Shown here in pieces: positions 37,885 through 51,122 of a DNA stretch of 64,000 bases (positions are counted from its first letter, which is position 1; the number at the start of each line of letters is the position of its first letter). The notes under the pieces were generated by a model. The model did no database searches, was not told the DNA's origin, and was given only the letters and a program-made list of their open reading frames with translations. Location: assembly GCA_008921705.1 (NCBI GenBank), contig VFFE01007485.1, positions 339,280 through 403,279 on the forward strand, in the 5' to 3' direction. This DNA comes from Burhinus oedicnemus (Eukaryota > Chordata > Aves > Charadriiformes > Burhinidae). The position numbers and the translations under genes were made by a program.

Positions 37885-38890
37885 TAGAAGTTTTGTCCTG
37901 AAATCCAACCTCAATTTTTATAAAATTCAGGTTGGTATTTTTTATCCTGTCCTCCATGGATATTTCTTTCCTGTTTTCAGCAGCACATTACCTACTTGAA
38001 GATTGTTGCAAGGGATGCTTCCAGTCTTTTCCTCTTTTGGCTGAACGGTATCATTTTTTTCAGTCTTTCCTAAAATATCATGCTTTTCAGATATGTGATC
38101 ACTCTCACTTCTGGTCTCTGGCTTTTGTCCATAGCTCTCTTGGATATGTTGTTCTAGAAGAGGCCTCCTCAGTGCTGAATAAATTGGAAGGATAACGGCA
38201 TATGGTTTTGAAGGTTACACTACTGGTTTTACAGTCAGGACAGAGGGAGGAGGTTGGAGGAGAATGACAGTGTGCACTTGTGACCCACTATAACTTCTAA
38301 ATACTTTTCTGTGTAACGGCTGCTCAAGCAGCTGGTCCCCATTCCGAATTTTTACAGCTGATTATGCTTGTGAAGTGTTATACTTTGCATGAGTCCCTAA
38401 TGAATTTCATCACATTTTTTCCAACCGTATCTCCTGTGCCTCAGCATAATTTTGAATTCCAGTCTTGTTCTTGAGCTTCTTGAAGCTTGTTGTCACCTGC
38501 AGATTTAATAAGTATACTTTCCATTCCGTCATCTGGGTTGTTAACAAAAGTATTGAATATCTCCAAAATGAAGGCAGACGCCTGTTGGATCCTGCCCAGC
38601 ACTTCCTTCTGTTTTGACTATGAACAACTGACAAATAATCCCTGAGTACAGCTTTCTAATTGTCTTTGCACCTACTCTGTGGTAGTTTCATCTAGTCCAG
38701 ATTTCTCAGGCTTATTTGGGAAAATAACCTCTAAGCCTGTGTCAGAAGTCTTACCAAAGTCAAAATATAACATTTCCAGCTTCTGCTCAATCTACAAACC
38801 ATTTTATATAAGAACACAAGAAAGTTGTTTTGACATGCTTTCTTCATGACAAATCTTGAGTAGCTGTTGCTCCTTGTTTCTAGGTGCTTA
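37885..38890 (-). mobile_element. Old CR1 LINE fragment, minus strand, about 1 kb
   Basis: The best-preserved part is 38480-38800. Plus-strand signatures are CACCTGCAGATTTAATAAGT, then AAAAGTATTGAATATCTCCA and TTACCAAAGTCAAAATATAA, which are the reverse complement of the CR1 reverse transcriptase region. Divergence is high, frames are destroyed, and the left part (37885-38400) is poorly matched with likely insertions. It is probably much older than the 13 kb pair. Confidence 0.75.
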
Positions 38891-41800
38891 CAAAGAATTT
38901 GTTAGATTTTGCAGGTCTTTCTCACTGCACAAATCACAGTCAGAAGCTTAACATTTCATATATTCCTTAAACAAAGCAATGTTAGGTTTTTTTAAAAATG
39001 ACAGGTTAGTAAAATTTGTCTTAAAATTGTTGCAGTACACATTATCTCCATGTTAATGATGCTTTAGTGTTTTATTGTGAGTGGTATTCGACATAAATAT
39101 CTAGATTTATGCATAGAGGTGCAAAGCATATTTTTTATCTATGCATATACATTACCTCAAAGAAATCTTTGCAGAAATGCAAATATCTTTTAGTCCATAA
39201 AGTCCATAAGTTGAAAAAAAAAGGCGATAATTGCACCTTAGACATATATATGATAGAAGAAAAAACTTTATGGCTATTTCAATTGCTAGTTATTCTAATT
39301 GTGGAGACAGAATAGCAAGAAGGAAGTGGGTATTCTTATTTTATGTAGGTAGTTTTTGCACCTAAGTTTGGATGCTAAGGTTTTAATACAGCCAGTGTAG
39401 AAAAGTAAGGTCTGAATCACTCCTGAGAGGTTCTTTGCTTAGGACTCAAACTAGAAGTCTAAAGTCAGGCAGTGTAATTAACCTCCATCATTCCTTTTAT
39501 TCCATTACCCACCAATTGCACTCTGCTCTATCCTCAACCAACTGTCTATCAACTTCAGTTTTTCATACCTCTCAGGTTACAGGGCTTGGATCTCAGCTTT
39601 AATTTTGCTAACGTGTAAAAAATTAAATGGATTGCACTCTAGAATGCTGATTGCAATTCCCTTTGCTTTGTTGTTACTACCACAAGTAGGATGAGGATTA
39701 ATAGTTTGTTCAAGTTTTCTTTTTTATCCAGATTTATGCTGGGTCTTGCTTCTTCAGGGAAATCAGAAGCTGGCAGCGCCCACTGCGCTGCAGTTATAGG
39801 TTAAACTGGTAACAAGACATGATCAAGTTTATAAACATTTCCAAACATTATTTCCCACTGTTCTTTGCTGCTGTTCATATGACACTCAGCAGTGAAGCTC
39901 TTTAGGGGATCCTCAGGGGATGCTCATTAGTGTTTTCTAATTGCTCCATGCAGAAGGAAATAGCTGTACATGGCAGGACTCCACCATTGCTTTAGCCTGT
40001 TTAACTCATGAGGCCTTAAGTTGTGTCAAACCACAGAGAGTGAACTAATGAGAGAAAGATTAACGTAACAACCCCCTAATGTGTTATCAGCAAGGCCCAT
40101 GCTATTGCATCAGGCTGTTTTCTCCCAGACGAATTTCAGCATGTCTCTACTAAACACCTACTGTTTCCTGTCTTGATCTCCTTGCTCTCTCGTGCTAGGT
40201 TCAGCAACAGTCCAGTCTGCTCAAAANNNNNNNNNNNNNNNNNNNNCAATTTAAAAAAAAAAAAAAAGGAAGAACCTAAAAAATGATGAACACAAATTTT
40301 CATTGAAAAACATTTTATTCAAAAATATTTTAACTTCAAATTGATATTACTCCAGATTTCTTTCGTTCATTGTTTTAAAGTAGTCCTTTGATTTTTAATA
40401 ACCTGGTTACATGTGCTAGAACTTACGGTTATTTTCTCCCTATCCTTTTTTTTTATACATTTATTTAAAACTGTTACTCAGAAGAAGATCCTACCTGGCA
40501 TCCTGAACCAGGCTAACAGCTTTGTAACTGGCTTCCTGATTCCAATATATATGCAGAAGTACAACTGGTCCCTTCCCCCATAAACTCATTATCAAATTGC
40601 CTGACATTCCCAACCCCATTCAGTTGAATCAGAAAAGAGTTGGTTCCTGATCCTATCATATTAAAACCAAGAAAGATCAGTAAAAGAAACTACGCAAAAA
40701 ACTGAAACGCTAATTGGTTCTTTCAATACACAACATATTTCTGTAATTCTGTAGCAGGATCTAATGTGGAACAATGAAATCTAACAGCAGCTAAAGTAGC
40801 TGAACGGCAGAGAAATGTTGCAATTTGCCAGAATGAATATTCTGCATTTTTCTACGTACCTAAATCTGGTTTTTAATGGGATCTAGATTTCTTTTAAGAG
40901 GAAGAAGAGGAATAAAATGAAGAAGAGGAAGATGAAGAAGAATGAAAGGAAAGGAAATAAAATGAATTATCTTGCACTTGTGGTTGTCCTTTCCACCAAA
41001 AAAAAAAAAGCAAACAAAAGTCAGAACATTACTGTTTTTTCCCAGTTTGCAAATTTTAATCCCTACACCTGGTCTCTACACATTTACCATTCTGAGGTGG
41101 CAAGCAGAGTTGGAATGGCTTGGCAGACACCTTGGAAGGTGACCTTTTCAGTTGCCATAGCGAAATCTGACAGGGACCATAAATCAGAGATTTTATGTTG
41201 GTTTCAACCACCTTATTTTACTTCAGTTTCAAAATAAGAAGATAAGATCCAAAATAATGAATACACTCACCATAAATTCTTTTTCATAGTTGAATTATGG
41301 AATATAGTTCTTACAAAAAACTAATATCAGTTTTTAGAGAAAAACAAATAAAATGTGCTTTGCTTTGATTTTAATCAAATGGGGTAGTGCAGGCCTTAAA
41401 CTTGTATCTTTTTGGTCTTGACCACAAGCATTTATAAAAAGTCACAGTATTTTGGTAAAATTTGTGATTAGTTTCCAGCTATAGAGCTAAACTAATTTCT
41501 CAGAATAAGGCTACCATGCACTGATAAACTTGACCTAGCTAAAAATTAATCCATCCTCTGCTAACATCTTTCAGGGGAAAAAAAAAAAAATGGTGTTACT
41601 ATATAGGTAGTAGATAGATTTTAAAATATGAGTGCCACTTCATGAAATTGAAGAAGTCTACAAATAATATAGTTTCCTGGTGAAGAACAAGTCAGCTTTC
41701 AAGCTGGCCAGCATTTCCTATTTACTTAAGAGGAAATTATCTTTGTCTCCACTGACAAAATCTGCCAAATCCATGCTTGTAAAAAGGACATGACAGTATT

Positions 41801-44437
41801 TTCTACCTCCTGAAGGTGTATGAAGACGACTGTGGAAATTTGTGGCCTATGAAAAATGTTAATGTACAATTAAAAGAATCCTACACATCACGAGGCAAAA
41901 AAACGTATTGCTGTCTAAAATATAAAAAACAGAAGCTTTGAATTGAGGTAATCTTATACTTTGATACTTATCTTTTCACAGTTTCATTTCATGTTTAACT
42001 TTTTTGTACTAAGAAAAAGAACTAAAAAATTAAAATTTAAAGTTAAAAAATACTGAAAACCAGAACTTTTTGGTTAAAAAATTACACTTCAGACATTCTA
42101 AAATTGTCCTTAATAGGGGGAACATTTAAAATGACCATTTCAGGTGAACTGTTTTGCTTATCACACTGGTTATTTATAATTAAAAATATCTGACAAAAAA
42201 TAGATGAGTGTTTCTACTGATGGCTGATTCAACTAGGTATGGTACTTAAACACCTAACTTTCTGAACAATTCCATTCAGATTCCAAATATTCCAAAACAT
42301 TTTATTATTTACTTTTAAAATGAAAAGCAACACTAATACTTGAAAAATGGTCAGGTGACTCTTAGTATGAGCTGGTAAATACCTGGCCAGAAGATGGCTT
42401 TGAGGCTTCTTCTGTTGCAAAGTCCAGTCCTGAAAGTAAAGAAAAATCACTGATGTGTTGTGATTGTGTCTGTGGAAGAAAGAAAGGGTCTTTGTGGCAA
42501 TTTGCAGGTTGTATAAGGGACCTCCTGTACCTGTTCACAGTGGATGAGACTCTACTGTATCAAGACCTAAACGCATCTTTCTAATAATCATAAGCTTTTC
42601 AAAGAATTCTCACCAATAATGTGCAGGTTTATTCCCGAATACAGTATTATCACTGGACCATGAAGTAGATATATGAATATGGTGTAGAGTTTTCTGATTC
42701 TGAGCCTATCCTGTACCAGGACTTCAGCTTTGACCTCTTGAAAGATTTTCTTCCTTACCCAGTAAGTCAGCTTGCTGAGCAACCTTCGTCATAGCCCAAA
42801 CTAACGCCCCAGATCTTGAGCTACAAATCAAAAGACTAAAGGGAGACAGGATCTTTTAGGACAGGTGGAGAAGCTGGTAAAATAGGAGTAAAGCCTTGCC
42901 TATTGGCAATATTGATAATGCCCCCATTATGGAGTTCACTAATTGCAGAGCAGGTATAAATTGTTTTGTAAAAATCTATTAGTGAAGCATAAAGAGCAGT
43001 GAATGAGGCTTCAGCCTAATCTATCAGACGTTACGGTGGCAACCCCTGGCACATTAAAAAGTTAATGTGACTTTAATAGGTCATAATCACACTAATAAAG
43101 TTTATAACTATTCACTTTAGTAGCCAGAGTCATTTAACAAAACTATAACTTCTGTTCTCGGGGTTGCATCAGACTGAAAGTACAATTAATCTTTAACGGG
43201 GCAGAGCTCTGCTTTAATGGAGTTTAACAGCCAGTGACTCTGGGTCATCCCTTTTTAAACAACAGAGGTGGTGAAGCTAGGGCTAAAAGAACCTGCCGGT
43301 CAACTTCGATGCGCACAGAAAACTTCATTTCCAGGGAAAGGGAGAGGTTTGAACATATCCAGGATACATCTCTTGGTCTGAGACATCATGGGCCTCCTAG
43401 AGGTCAGTTAGAAGACCTTCCCTGTCTGCAACAGCCAAGCCAATTATTGATGAAAATACTGCGTTACCTTGTTCTGTATGCTTTCTTGTTAGTTTAATAG
43501 ACTAGAAAAGGTTTCTATTGAAGGGTAATTTTTATCCCAAACCAGCTCTAATCAATATACTCACCTTAATCTGAAAGATCATTGAGGTGAATCCTGTCAA
43601 ATAGAAAACCTTCTGTGTGGCCATTTATTTGGCACTGTAAGAACAGAGAACAACCTGGCCTAGAAAGGACTAAAGGGTGATATTTCTAAATAACCTTAAA
43701 ACTTATTTTGATGGGCAGTTAGAAAAGAAGTCAATAACATTATACTCCCTTTGCCCACAGCAGAAATGTTTATCCTTCAGCAAAGTTGGCAAATCAAAGG
43801 CGGATTGGTCCCACATCACTGCACAAAGAAAGTGACAGCAATCCCCGGTTCTCAGAAAGGGCTATATTGCATGAGAAAACGTCAGGGGACTGAAGGCCTT
43901 TGAAAGGCAAAAGAGTTCCACTCATTTGAACTTTAGTTTATCTGATAGAAATAGCTGTCAGATATATTCAGCTTCTCTTTCTTCCTTTCAGTGACTCTGA
44001 GACAGGCCTTATTGAGATAAGCCTAAGAAAGAGGCAGAAAGGGCAGATAGTCAGCGTAAAGCAGTTGTATTGTGTAACGTGACATAAAAGAAGAGCTGAA
44101 GAGCTCAGCTGGAAGTCTGTAGTTAATGTTTTAAATATTGTCCTAGCGAGCTTAAGTGCTGGCCAAAGCAATTTCACGTTAATGACAATTCTGCTTTCAA
44201 GGCATTCTGCCTAAAAGCAAAGCAATGCAGCTAACTCGTTCAGCACTTCTCCAGAGCAAGCTGTGCCTCTGGAGGACCTTGGGGGATAGAGGGGACTGGC
44301 TCCCGGCTTCAAAGACGCGGGGAGTCTTTCCCCGTAACTCATGAGAGGTTCCTACCCTTCTCAACAGGTGGTGAATGATCGTGAACAGAATGTCGAGAAC
44401 AGATGATTCTGTTCTGTTTTGCCTGAATACCAGGCAG
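38891..44437. other. Unique AT-rich sequence with a small assembly gap
   Basis: No gene is supported. Two stretches look like candidate conserved regulatory DNA because of dense homeobox-type TAAT motifs and low repeat content: about 40040-40120 and 43000-43260. This needs alignment to other birds. Poly-A runs lie near 40252, 41000 and 41578. Confidence 0.4.
40227..40246. other. Assembly gap, 20 N
   Basis: Twenty undetermined bases. The right flank begins CAATTT and a poly-A run of about 15, so a homopolymer probably caused the break. Confidence 0.95.
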
Positions 44438-44490
44438 AATATGATAATATGATAATATGATAATATGATAATATGATAATATGATAATAT
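44438..44490. repeat. (AATATGAT)n tandem repeat, about 6.6 copies
   Basis: Six perfect copies of the 8-base unit AATATGAT plus a partial seventh. It is uninterrupted, so likely to vary in copy number. The minus-strand peptide repeat across it (SYYHII) is an artefact. Confidence 0.93.
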
Positions 44491-47400
44491 CTCTACATCT
44501 TGCAGAAGAGCATTAATTAAGACCTTTCCAATCACTTTCAAGATGCTCTATGGAAAACAGCAGAAGAAAAAACAAGTAAGAGAATACATGTTTACCTTTG
44601 AAGCCCATAAATAAAAAGAATGAACTCGTAAAAGAAAACTGGATCCATCCTGCTGCTGTTCTGGTGGGATTTTTCTTCTTTGTACTGGTACAGCTGCTGT
44701 AGATCCCCATATAGATGTGGGTCAAAATGGTTTACATAAAAAACATATAATTTTAATTTAATTTTTAAGCTCTAAGGCATTTTTAGATAAACTACTGAAG
44801 TCAATCCTTTTCTTTTCTGAGTCTTGATTTAAAAAGTTCCTTTTCCCCTGCCAGGGTTAGCAGTACATCAGTCTGATTGGAAAAAAACTCTATACAATTC
44901 CAATGGGTTAGCCTTAAACTGCTCTTTTTCCAGTACTCTTAATTACAATAGGTGTTTTGAGATTTTTGCCATTTCCTCCACATGTATTTTTTGGCCAACA
45001 TTTTAATCTTACTAATATTCACTTATTACTTCATGGATTGCCAAGCAACTACAGACACACGAAAAAAACATTTAACCAAAGTCCTTACAATTTCTTAACT
45101 TAAATATTGACCAACAGAAAAATAACAATAATGAGCCAATCCCAGACTATGCTTAAAAACTTAATGATAGCTAATAATATCTGTGTAAGATCTTGTCACC
45201 CCTTCCTCTAATGAAAGTTTCTTGTGTAAACAATGGTCCTTTGAATGGCCAGTGAACACTTGTTATTTCTTTGAAAAGGTGATAGCAGAGGATAGAAAAC
45301 AGCAGTTCCTTCACAACATTATGCTAAGTTGATGTTTCAGGTATTTGTAGATGATTTGCAGGAACGAAAATGGCTTTATTATATGTATGTAACCTGTAAT
45401 TGAATGCATAAAGCATCATGTCTGAATACAACTTCAGGCATAAAGGCTAAGAACTTCCTGACCAAATGTATGGGTCTGGAGTGTCAGTGTTTACATTTAA
45501 GATGGTCATAGGCTTTTTTCCCCCTTAGTAGTCCATGGAAGCCTGTCAATATTGTCAATGAAGTTTGTGATGTGATTCAGTCTATATTAATGTAAGCACC
45601 TACAGATCCGATGGAGCTGCATTCACTGTTTATTAGCTCCCTGTTAGGTACAGTAAGAACTCGGGGTGCTTTCTCAGACTAGATTTTGACATTGTGAACC
45701 TGTGGATTTGTGGGAGATGGATCCCCCACAAACTGCTACTTAGGGAATCAGATTTTCCTGCTCTTAGCCAAGTACAAATGCAACCATACCCACAGACAAA
45801 TCAATGCAGGTCTCCGGCTGGGCGAGATTACATGTTTGGGAAGCACATTGACTTAGCTTAGGCAGAACACCAGCTTAGCATGTATTCATGGTACTAAGGA
45901 TAGACATATCGGACCATGAATAAGTGACCTATGTGTCCAGACTCATCTTTCAAAAGAGAGATGCCCCCGTAACCATTCCCTAACAAACAAAGCCCTGACA
46001 GTTAGAATATGACCCCTGTTGCAACAGGTGAGCTTTTCTGAAAATCCAGTATCAATGACAGATGCCCAGTTCTTGACAACATTCTTGCCTTAGCATTTAA
46101 GCCTGCATTCCACCAGCAATCAACGGGGAGAGAGATGGGGAATTTATTTTTCCTGATGTTTATTTTCGATCCTGTCAAATCGGTGCAAGCATTTTGGGAC
46201 AAAGACTATTATTCTTTCTTATTTGTTGTTTCATTACCTTGCACAACAGGACTCTGGTCTTGGTTGTGGCATAAAGCTGATGTTTAACACTACTGTTTAT
46301 TAAAAAAAAGAAAAAAGAAAAAAAAGACCAATTTCCCTTCACTTAACAGAAAAAAATAAGAAGGGAACGAAGTCTTATGTCGCTCTGATGAGCTTTCCTT
46401 GCTGCACAGATGTGTTTGTGGTGAAATGAACGAATTTTATGTAGGAAGGCTAAGTTGCTTTACTCCCGAGCTTGTCTGTGAGATCTAATGATGGCTCAAG
46501 CAACAGAGCTTTTGAAAAGCTGGGGAATAATAAAAAGCACTGTGCAAGACATGACTTTTTCCTCCTGCACTTTCATTTCCTAGGAAACAGATGCAAGATC
46601 AGTTGGCAACCTGGCATCAGTCTGCATGCCTTGTTTTAAGGCAGCCTATTGTTCATAAAATGTTATGAATACAGATACTCCACAGATGTGTGAAACTAAA
46701 TTTGATGTGACATCAGTTTAATGGTAACACATGAAAGATTCAGAAGACTTCTGGTTGTGTTGCCTCATTATATGTGCGATTGCATGCAAAACCACTGGTA
46801 AGGCACATAACCTGTGCAAATGACTCATTGATGTTGGCTGCTGATTAAATCCATAGTTCATGAAAATCTTAGCAAAACCAAGAAAAAAATGGTCGGGCGG
46901 TTATCTAACATTGTCCAGCCTCATGGGACTTGTTGATGCTTGCTTTGTTATTGTTTTGCTTTCTCTATGCTTCGAGGTAATTGTGATAAATTTTCAAACT
47001 CATGGGAACTTAAATGCATGGTGGATGGGGCCTTTATGGAGACATTCTCTGCAAGTTCAAAGCTGGTCCAGACCACTAAGGACTGAAATATTTCTGCTAA
47101 AGTCACATATAAAATTAATTGAGCTCCTCAACTGTGTCACAAGTGCGTTATCCCAATTGGTTGCTGGAAATAAGTTGCTGAAAAGCTAAACATTTTGATG
47201 TCTGGAGGAAGTCTGTCAATTGCTTGCACATCCTTTATATATGCCTTTTTGATCTGCCAACTGTCTAACTGGTAGCAAGACTGTGAGTTATTCAGAGGTA
47301 TGCATGTATTTGGTGGCTATACGTGACTAGCTGGAAGCTTTCTCATCTCTTGGGCAGAATAAGAGACTGAATAAGGGCTCAATTGTCTCCCCAGTTTTCT

Positions 47401-47628
47401 CCACACAGGTAGAGATCCACAACAGGATCTCTACCTCACTAAGCCACCAATTTTCAAAAAATATATCGTAGTATTTTTGTGGTTTACACTCATCTCTTCA
47501 ATGTTCGTCAAAGTAGCCAGCAAATCCTAAAGTTATCAGGTCAAATAGAACTGACAAGGAGAGAGATGGCAAATTCACATCATAAACTACATTTTCAGGG
47601 AAGCAGGGCAAGAATAATAAAATGTTTG
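44491..47628. other. Unique sequence, no supported gene
   Basis: A strong acceptor-like site (CATTTCCTAG at about 46584) opens 24 stop-free codons with no donor. The plus-strand frame 46860-47189 has no domain. No repeat family is recognised. Confidence 0.45.
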
Positions 47629-47727
47629 GGGAAAAAAAACAAAACAACCCAAGACAAAAAAAACCCAGACAAACAAAACCCCCAAACAACAACAACAAAT
47701 CAGAAACAAAAAAAAAGAGGAAAACCG
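47629..47727. repeat. A/C-rich low-complexity tract
   Basis: About 100 bases of A with CC and CCC steps and a short CAA run (AACAACAACAAC). Overlapping Lys/Gln-rich and Phe/Leu-rich frames here are artefacts. Confidence 0.8.
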
Positions 47728-49018
47728 CACTTAAGGTAGAAAAAACCTTAAAACTCAACTTTATATAAATATGTGTTTCAAAGGTCTAAGGGAAGCATTT
47801 CTGGGTATACCAGAAATACGTTTGAGCCAACTGGAACGCCATTAGCAAATAACCTGTTACCTGACAGTAGATGTGTCAGAGGAAACGTTCTGTATCTCAC
47901 TGAGGTTGCAGAGAGGTGCACCCTCACATACCCTGGAGCACCGGGTACTGCTAGACAACTTTCTGAGGCTGAATGTGCCTGCTCCAAGGCTACAGGTTTG
48001 GTCATGAGCAGACTTCTGAGAGTCAACAATGTAGTCCGTTTGTCTGACCTTGAGTATGATCTTACAGACAGTGCACAGAAAGTTTTAGGGGACTAAGCAG
48101 TGGACGTATAAGCTACATTCTCCTACAAATGAAGGCCAGAGGACCTTTCATCGACCTAGGCTGACCTTCACAGATCTCGTACTGCATTGTGCTTCATTAA
48201 GCACACTATTGTCTGCCCCGTTATGCCTTGTCCATACTTCAGAAGCAGCCAGTCCACAAAGTCAGGGCATCTTGTGTTAATCCAATCTATCTGTCATTGT
48301 AGAGTGTTGTTAAGGATGTAGCTTCTGCAAACATGTAACTTAATAGCTGGATCATTTTCCTCTTAGTTGTGAATCATCTGTAACCTGTCTGTCATGCAGA
48401 TACCTTAAGGTGGGGTAAGCAAATAATTACACAACTTTTAGGTTTACACTCGCTTGAGATTGTTTCCTGCAAACAAATTCATATGTGCTGATTAGCTAAT
48501 ACCTCATTTCTTTATGATCTTTTGCATTTTTCCTCCTTTTCTTAAGAACAGATTAACCTGTGCTAGCTCTTCCAACTATCTCCAGTCAAGCAGGGTATGA
48601 CTGTGTGGCACGAGGTCAACGCTTGCATAATTTGAGTGGAAAGGGACCTTTTAATGAAGACATTCTATCCCTCCCCCGACACAGCTCAGGAGCAAAGCGA
48701 GCCGCTCTGCCAGCCCAAGCACTCTGTGATCAAGGCCTGTGGCATCAGACTGTCTCCTTACTAACAATTCAGCTAAACTGCTGGGCTGACCTAGTGGTCC
48801 CTTGGAGGTTTTCTTTATCCCAGAGGTGGAATAAATTGGGAACTGTACGTTCAAAATGGCTATTGCAACAGCTTGTGCCAGAGCTAAGCTACTGTGACTG
48901 TGTTTACCCTGAAAATAAAGGAGAAAAGTTAGAAATGAAAGAAAATGTAAGGCAGAACTGTATTGTACTCTGGTCTGAAAATCAGAAGACAACCAATAAG
49001 ATTTTTTTTCTTATTTAG
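47728..49018. other. Unique sequence with two unplaced open frames
   Basis: Plus-strand frames 47773-48096 (107 codons) and 48560-49018 (152 codons) are long for this AT-rich DNA and retain some CpG. Neither has a recognisable domain, splice or promoter context. The second ends in the poly-T acceptor of the next entry. I do not call either a gene. Confidence 0.35.
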
Positions 49019-49087
49019 AATCACATTCAGTTTCTGTAATTGCTCCAAAACCTCAAGAGTCTGGACCAGGAAACAAGAGTTCAAAAG
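49019..49087 (+). other. Exon-like segment (69 bases, length divisible by 3)
   Basis: The acceptor has eight T then CTTATTTAG at 49018; the donor is TCAAAAG followed by GTACAC. Two frames are open. The more protein-like one (two leading bases) reads SHSVSVIAPKPQESGPGNKS. It is Ser/Pro/Lys-rich, like a disordered linker. No family is recognised. Confidence 0.2.
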
Positions 49088-50730
49088 GTACACTTTCAGC
49101 TGACATTTTTTCCAACAAATTGAGACTAAATGAAAGGTGAAAACCCCCAAGGACACCCCCTTATGCCTTTTGCTCTTGTTTTCCACAACCATTTTAATTT
49201 CAAGAAGTTCTGTAAATTGGCAGACCTATAGCGGAGCATACCTGTCCTTCCCAGTTTGCTGTACTTTTCAGAACAATGTGATTCTCTAAATCACCTCACC
49301 TTCTCCTCTCACCACCGATGAGCTGATCGTCTCAGCTTCTCACCAACAGGTCCTCTTATGAATGTAGGACTCCTCAGATTTTTTCTGTGATGTATCTTTG
49401 GTTTTTATTCCAAGACCTGATGCTAGAAACCACCCATCAAGTTTTGCTGAGGCCATGCTGGGGCACTCTGGAGCGCCAGTAGTGCTTGTAAGGGTCTGTG
49501 CAATATCTGACGAAAAACAGAGCTGCTCTTAAAGTGGGTTTCCCTCACTAAAGAACACTCCTGGCATCTGTGCTGTGCACACCTGTGTGCAGCCATGGCT
49601 CGTTACTCATCACATTGCTTTGTACAGCTTCAGGCAATTTTATGTCATCCACTCTGAGACTGACAGTTGCCCCTCACCATAACCGTAGTTCTGTAGTCAT
49701 CACGTTTTGTCTCCTACCTCCACAGCTTTCATGCAATTCAGAAAGTCCTTTTCAGAGTTACAACACATTTTATACCATATTTTAGGGTCTGTGGCCTGAC
49801 TTTCAGGGATCCCCCCTGGATTGCTGTCTGACTAATGCAATTTCTACAGCCTAAGGGCAGCTTCATAGGAGCCATCCAGGCTCTCTTTCTGTTGGCATTA
49901 GTTAGTCTGTTGGTGTTGCATGCAGTAAATAGGAGCCTTTCAAAGTTCATGTTCTTTATTTTTACACGATTTGATGTTACATCAGTGCCTCTGAGAGACA
50001 TCGTTTATCCTACTAACAAATCTGGATGCCTTCTCAAAGCTATCCTACTTGTGTCTTCATCTCAACAGGGTAGGTGTCATCTCTGCTAAAGGAAGAGGAA
50101 TTCATTGGTCATGCTAATAAGCAGCATTCAAGACTGGATTTAGTACTACCAAGTAGTATGAAACTTCTTGTGTGTCTTTGTATGGGGCTGGCACTCCCAG
50201 AATAAATATATATGCCAACAGGAGACAGCTAATGAAAATAACTTTTGATTGTGGCAAATCTGATTAGCTCTGCAATTGACAAACACTGATCCAAGTTCTC
50301 ATTGGTATGATGCTACAGTTCTCTGAAATACCAAATGAGCCATTCCAAATGCAAGAGGCAGTTAGGATTTTAAAAGAATCCAAATTTCAGCAGAACCTTT
50401 GTGTACAATGACAGTAACATCCACAGGTTAGAAATTATTTAAATTGTTTGGTTCCAAAATATCTTTCAGCAGGACGTCCAAAATGGCTTTATGGTGTAAA
50501 ACAATAAACTTATTGGTTTTACGTACTAGGTACTATACCAATTAAGCACATAAAAAATCTTTCATGCAGAGGACAGGAAGTTCAATTTAATTTTTGATTT
50601 TCATGTACACAGGAGCAAGAAAATCTGTTGTACCTGGTTTGACATACAGTCTGATGCCTGAATAGTTATTGACATCAACAGTGAGATTAGACATACAGAT
50701 GGAGAAAGAAAATAGATCATGAAGAAGAGC
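49088..50730. other. Unique sequence, no gene seen
   Basis: Short open frames only. Acceptor-like sites near 49727 and 49848 lack donors. No repeat family is recognised. Confidence 0.45.
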
Positions 50731-51043
50731 TGTGGTGGGTTAACCTTGGCTAAGGGCTGAACGCCCACCCAGCTGCTCTCTCACTCCCCCTCCTCAAGTG
50801 GACAGGATGGAAAAATTTGAGGGTTGAGACAAAGACAAGGAGACCACTTACTAATTATTGTCACAGACAAAACAGACTCAACTTGGGGAAAAGTAATTTA
50901 ATTTATTACCATTTAAGGTAGATTTGGGTACTGAGAAGCAAAGACAAACATTAAAGCAACACCTTTTCCCCACTTGCCTCCTTCCCAGGACCAACTTCAC
51001 TCCCTCACTCCTGAATCCTCCTCCCCCAGAGCAGCACAGGAGA
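50731..51043. mobile_element. Endogenous retroviral LTR fragment (avian type)
   Basis: It starts sharply at TGTGGTGGGTTAACCTTGGC (50731-50750), a terminus I recognise from a common bird LTR family that begins or ends with TGTGGTGGGTTGACC. It continues through CACCCAGCTGCTCTCTCACT, AACAGACTCAACTTGGGG-like sequence and TAATTTAATTTATTACC. The plus-strand left edge begins TG as an LTR edge should. The right part is missing or degraded after about 51043. In minus orientation an AATAAA lies inside. No internal retroviral genes are present, so it is a solo or broken LTR. Orientation and class are not certain. Confidence 0.75.
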
Positions 51044-51122
51044 GCTGCATTATAAAAGTTGGTTGGGATATAGTTATAAAGCTGGTTGGGGTTTGCCAGG
51101 TTAATTATCCACCTGACTCTAG

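Noticed and set aside
44197..44541. 114-codon minus-strand open frame with SYYHII repeats
   Set aside because: The repeat peptide is the AATATGAT tandem array in translation.
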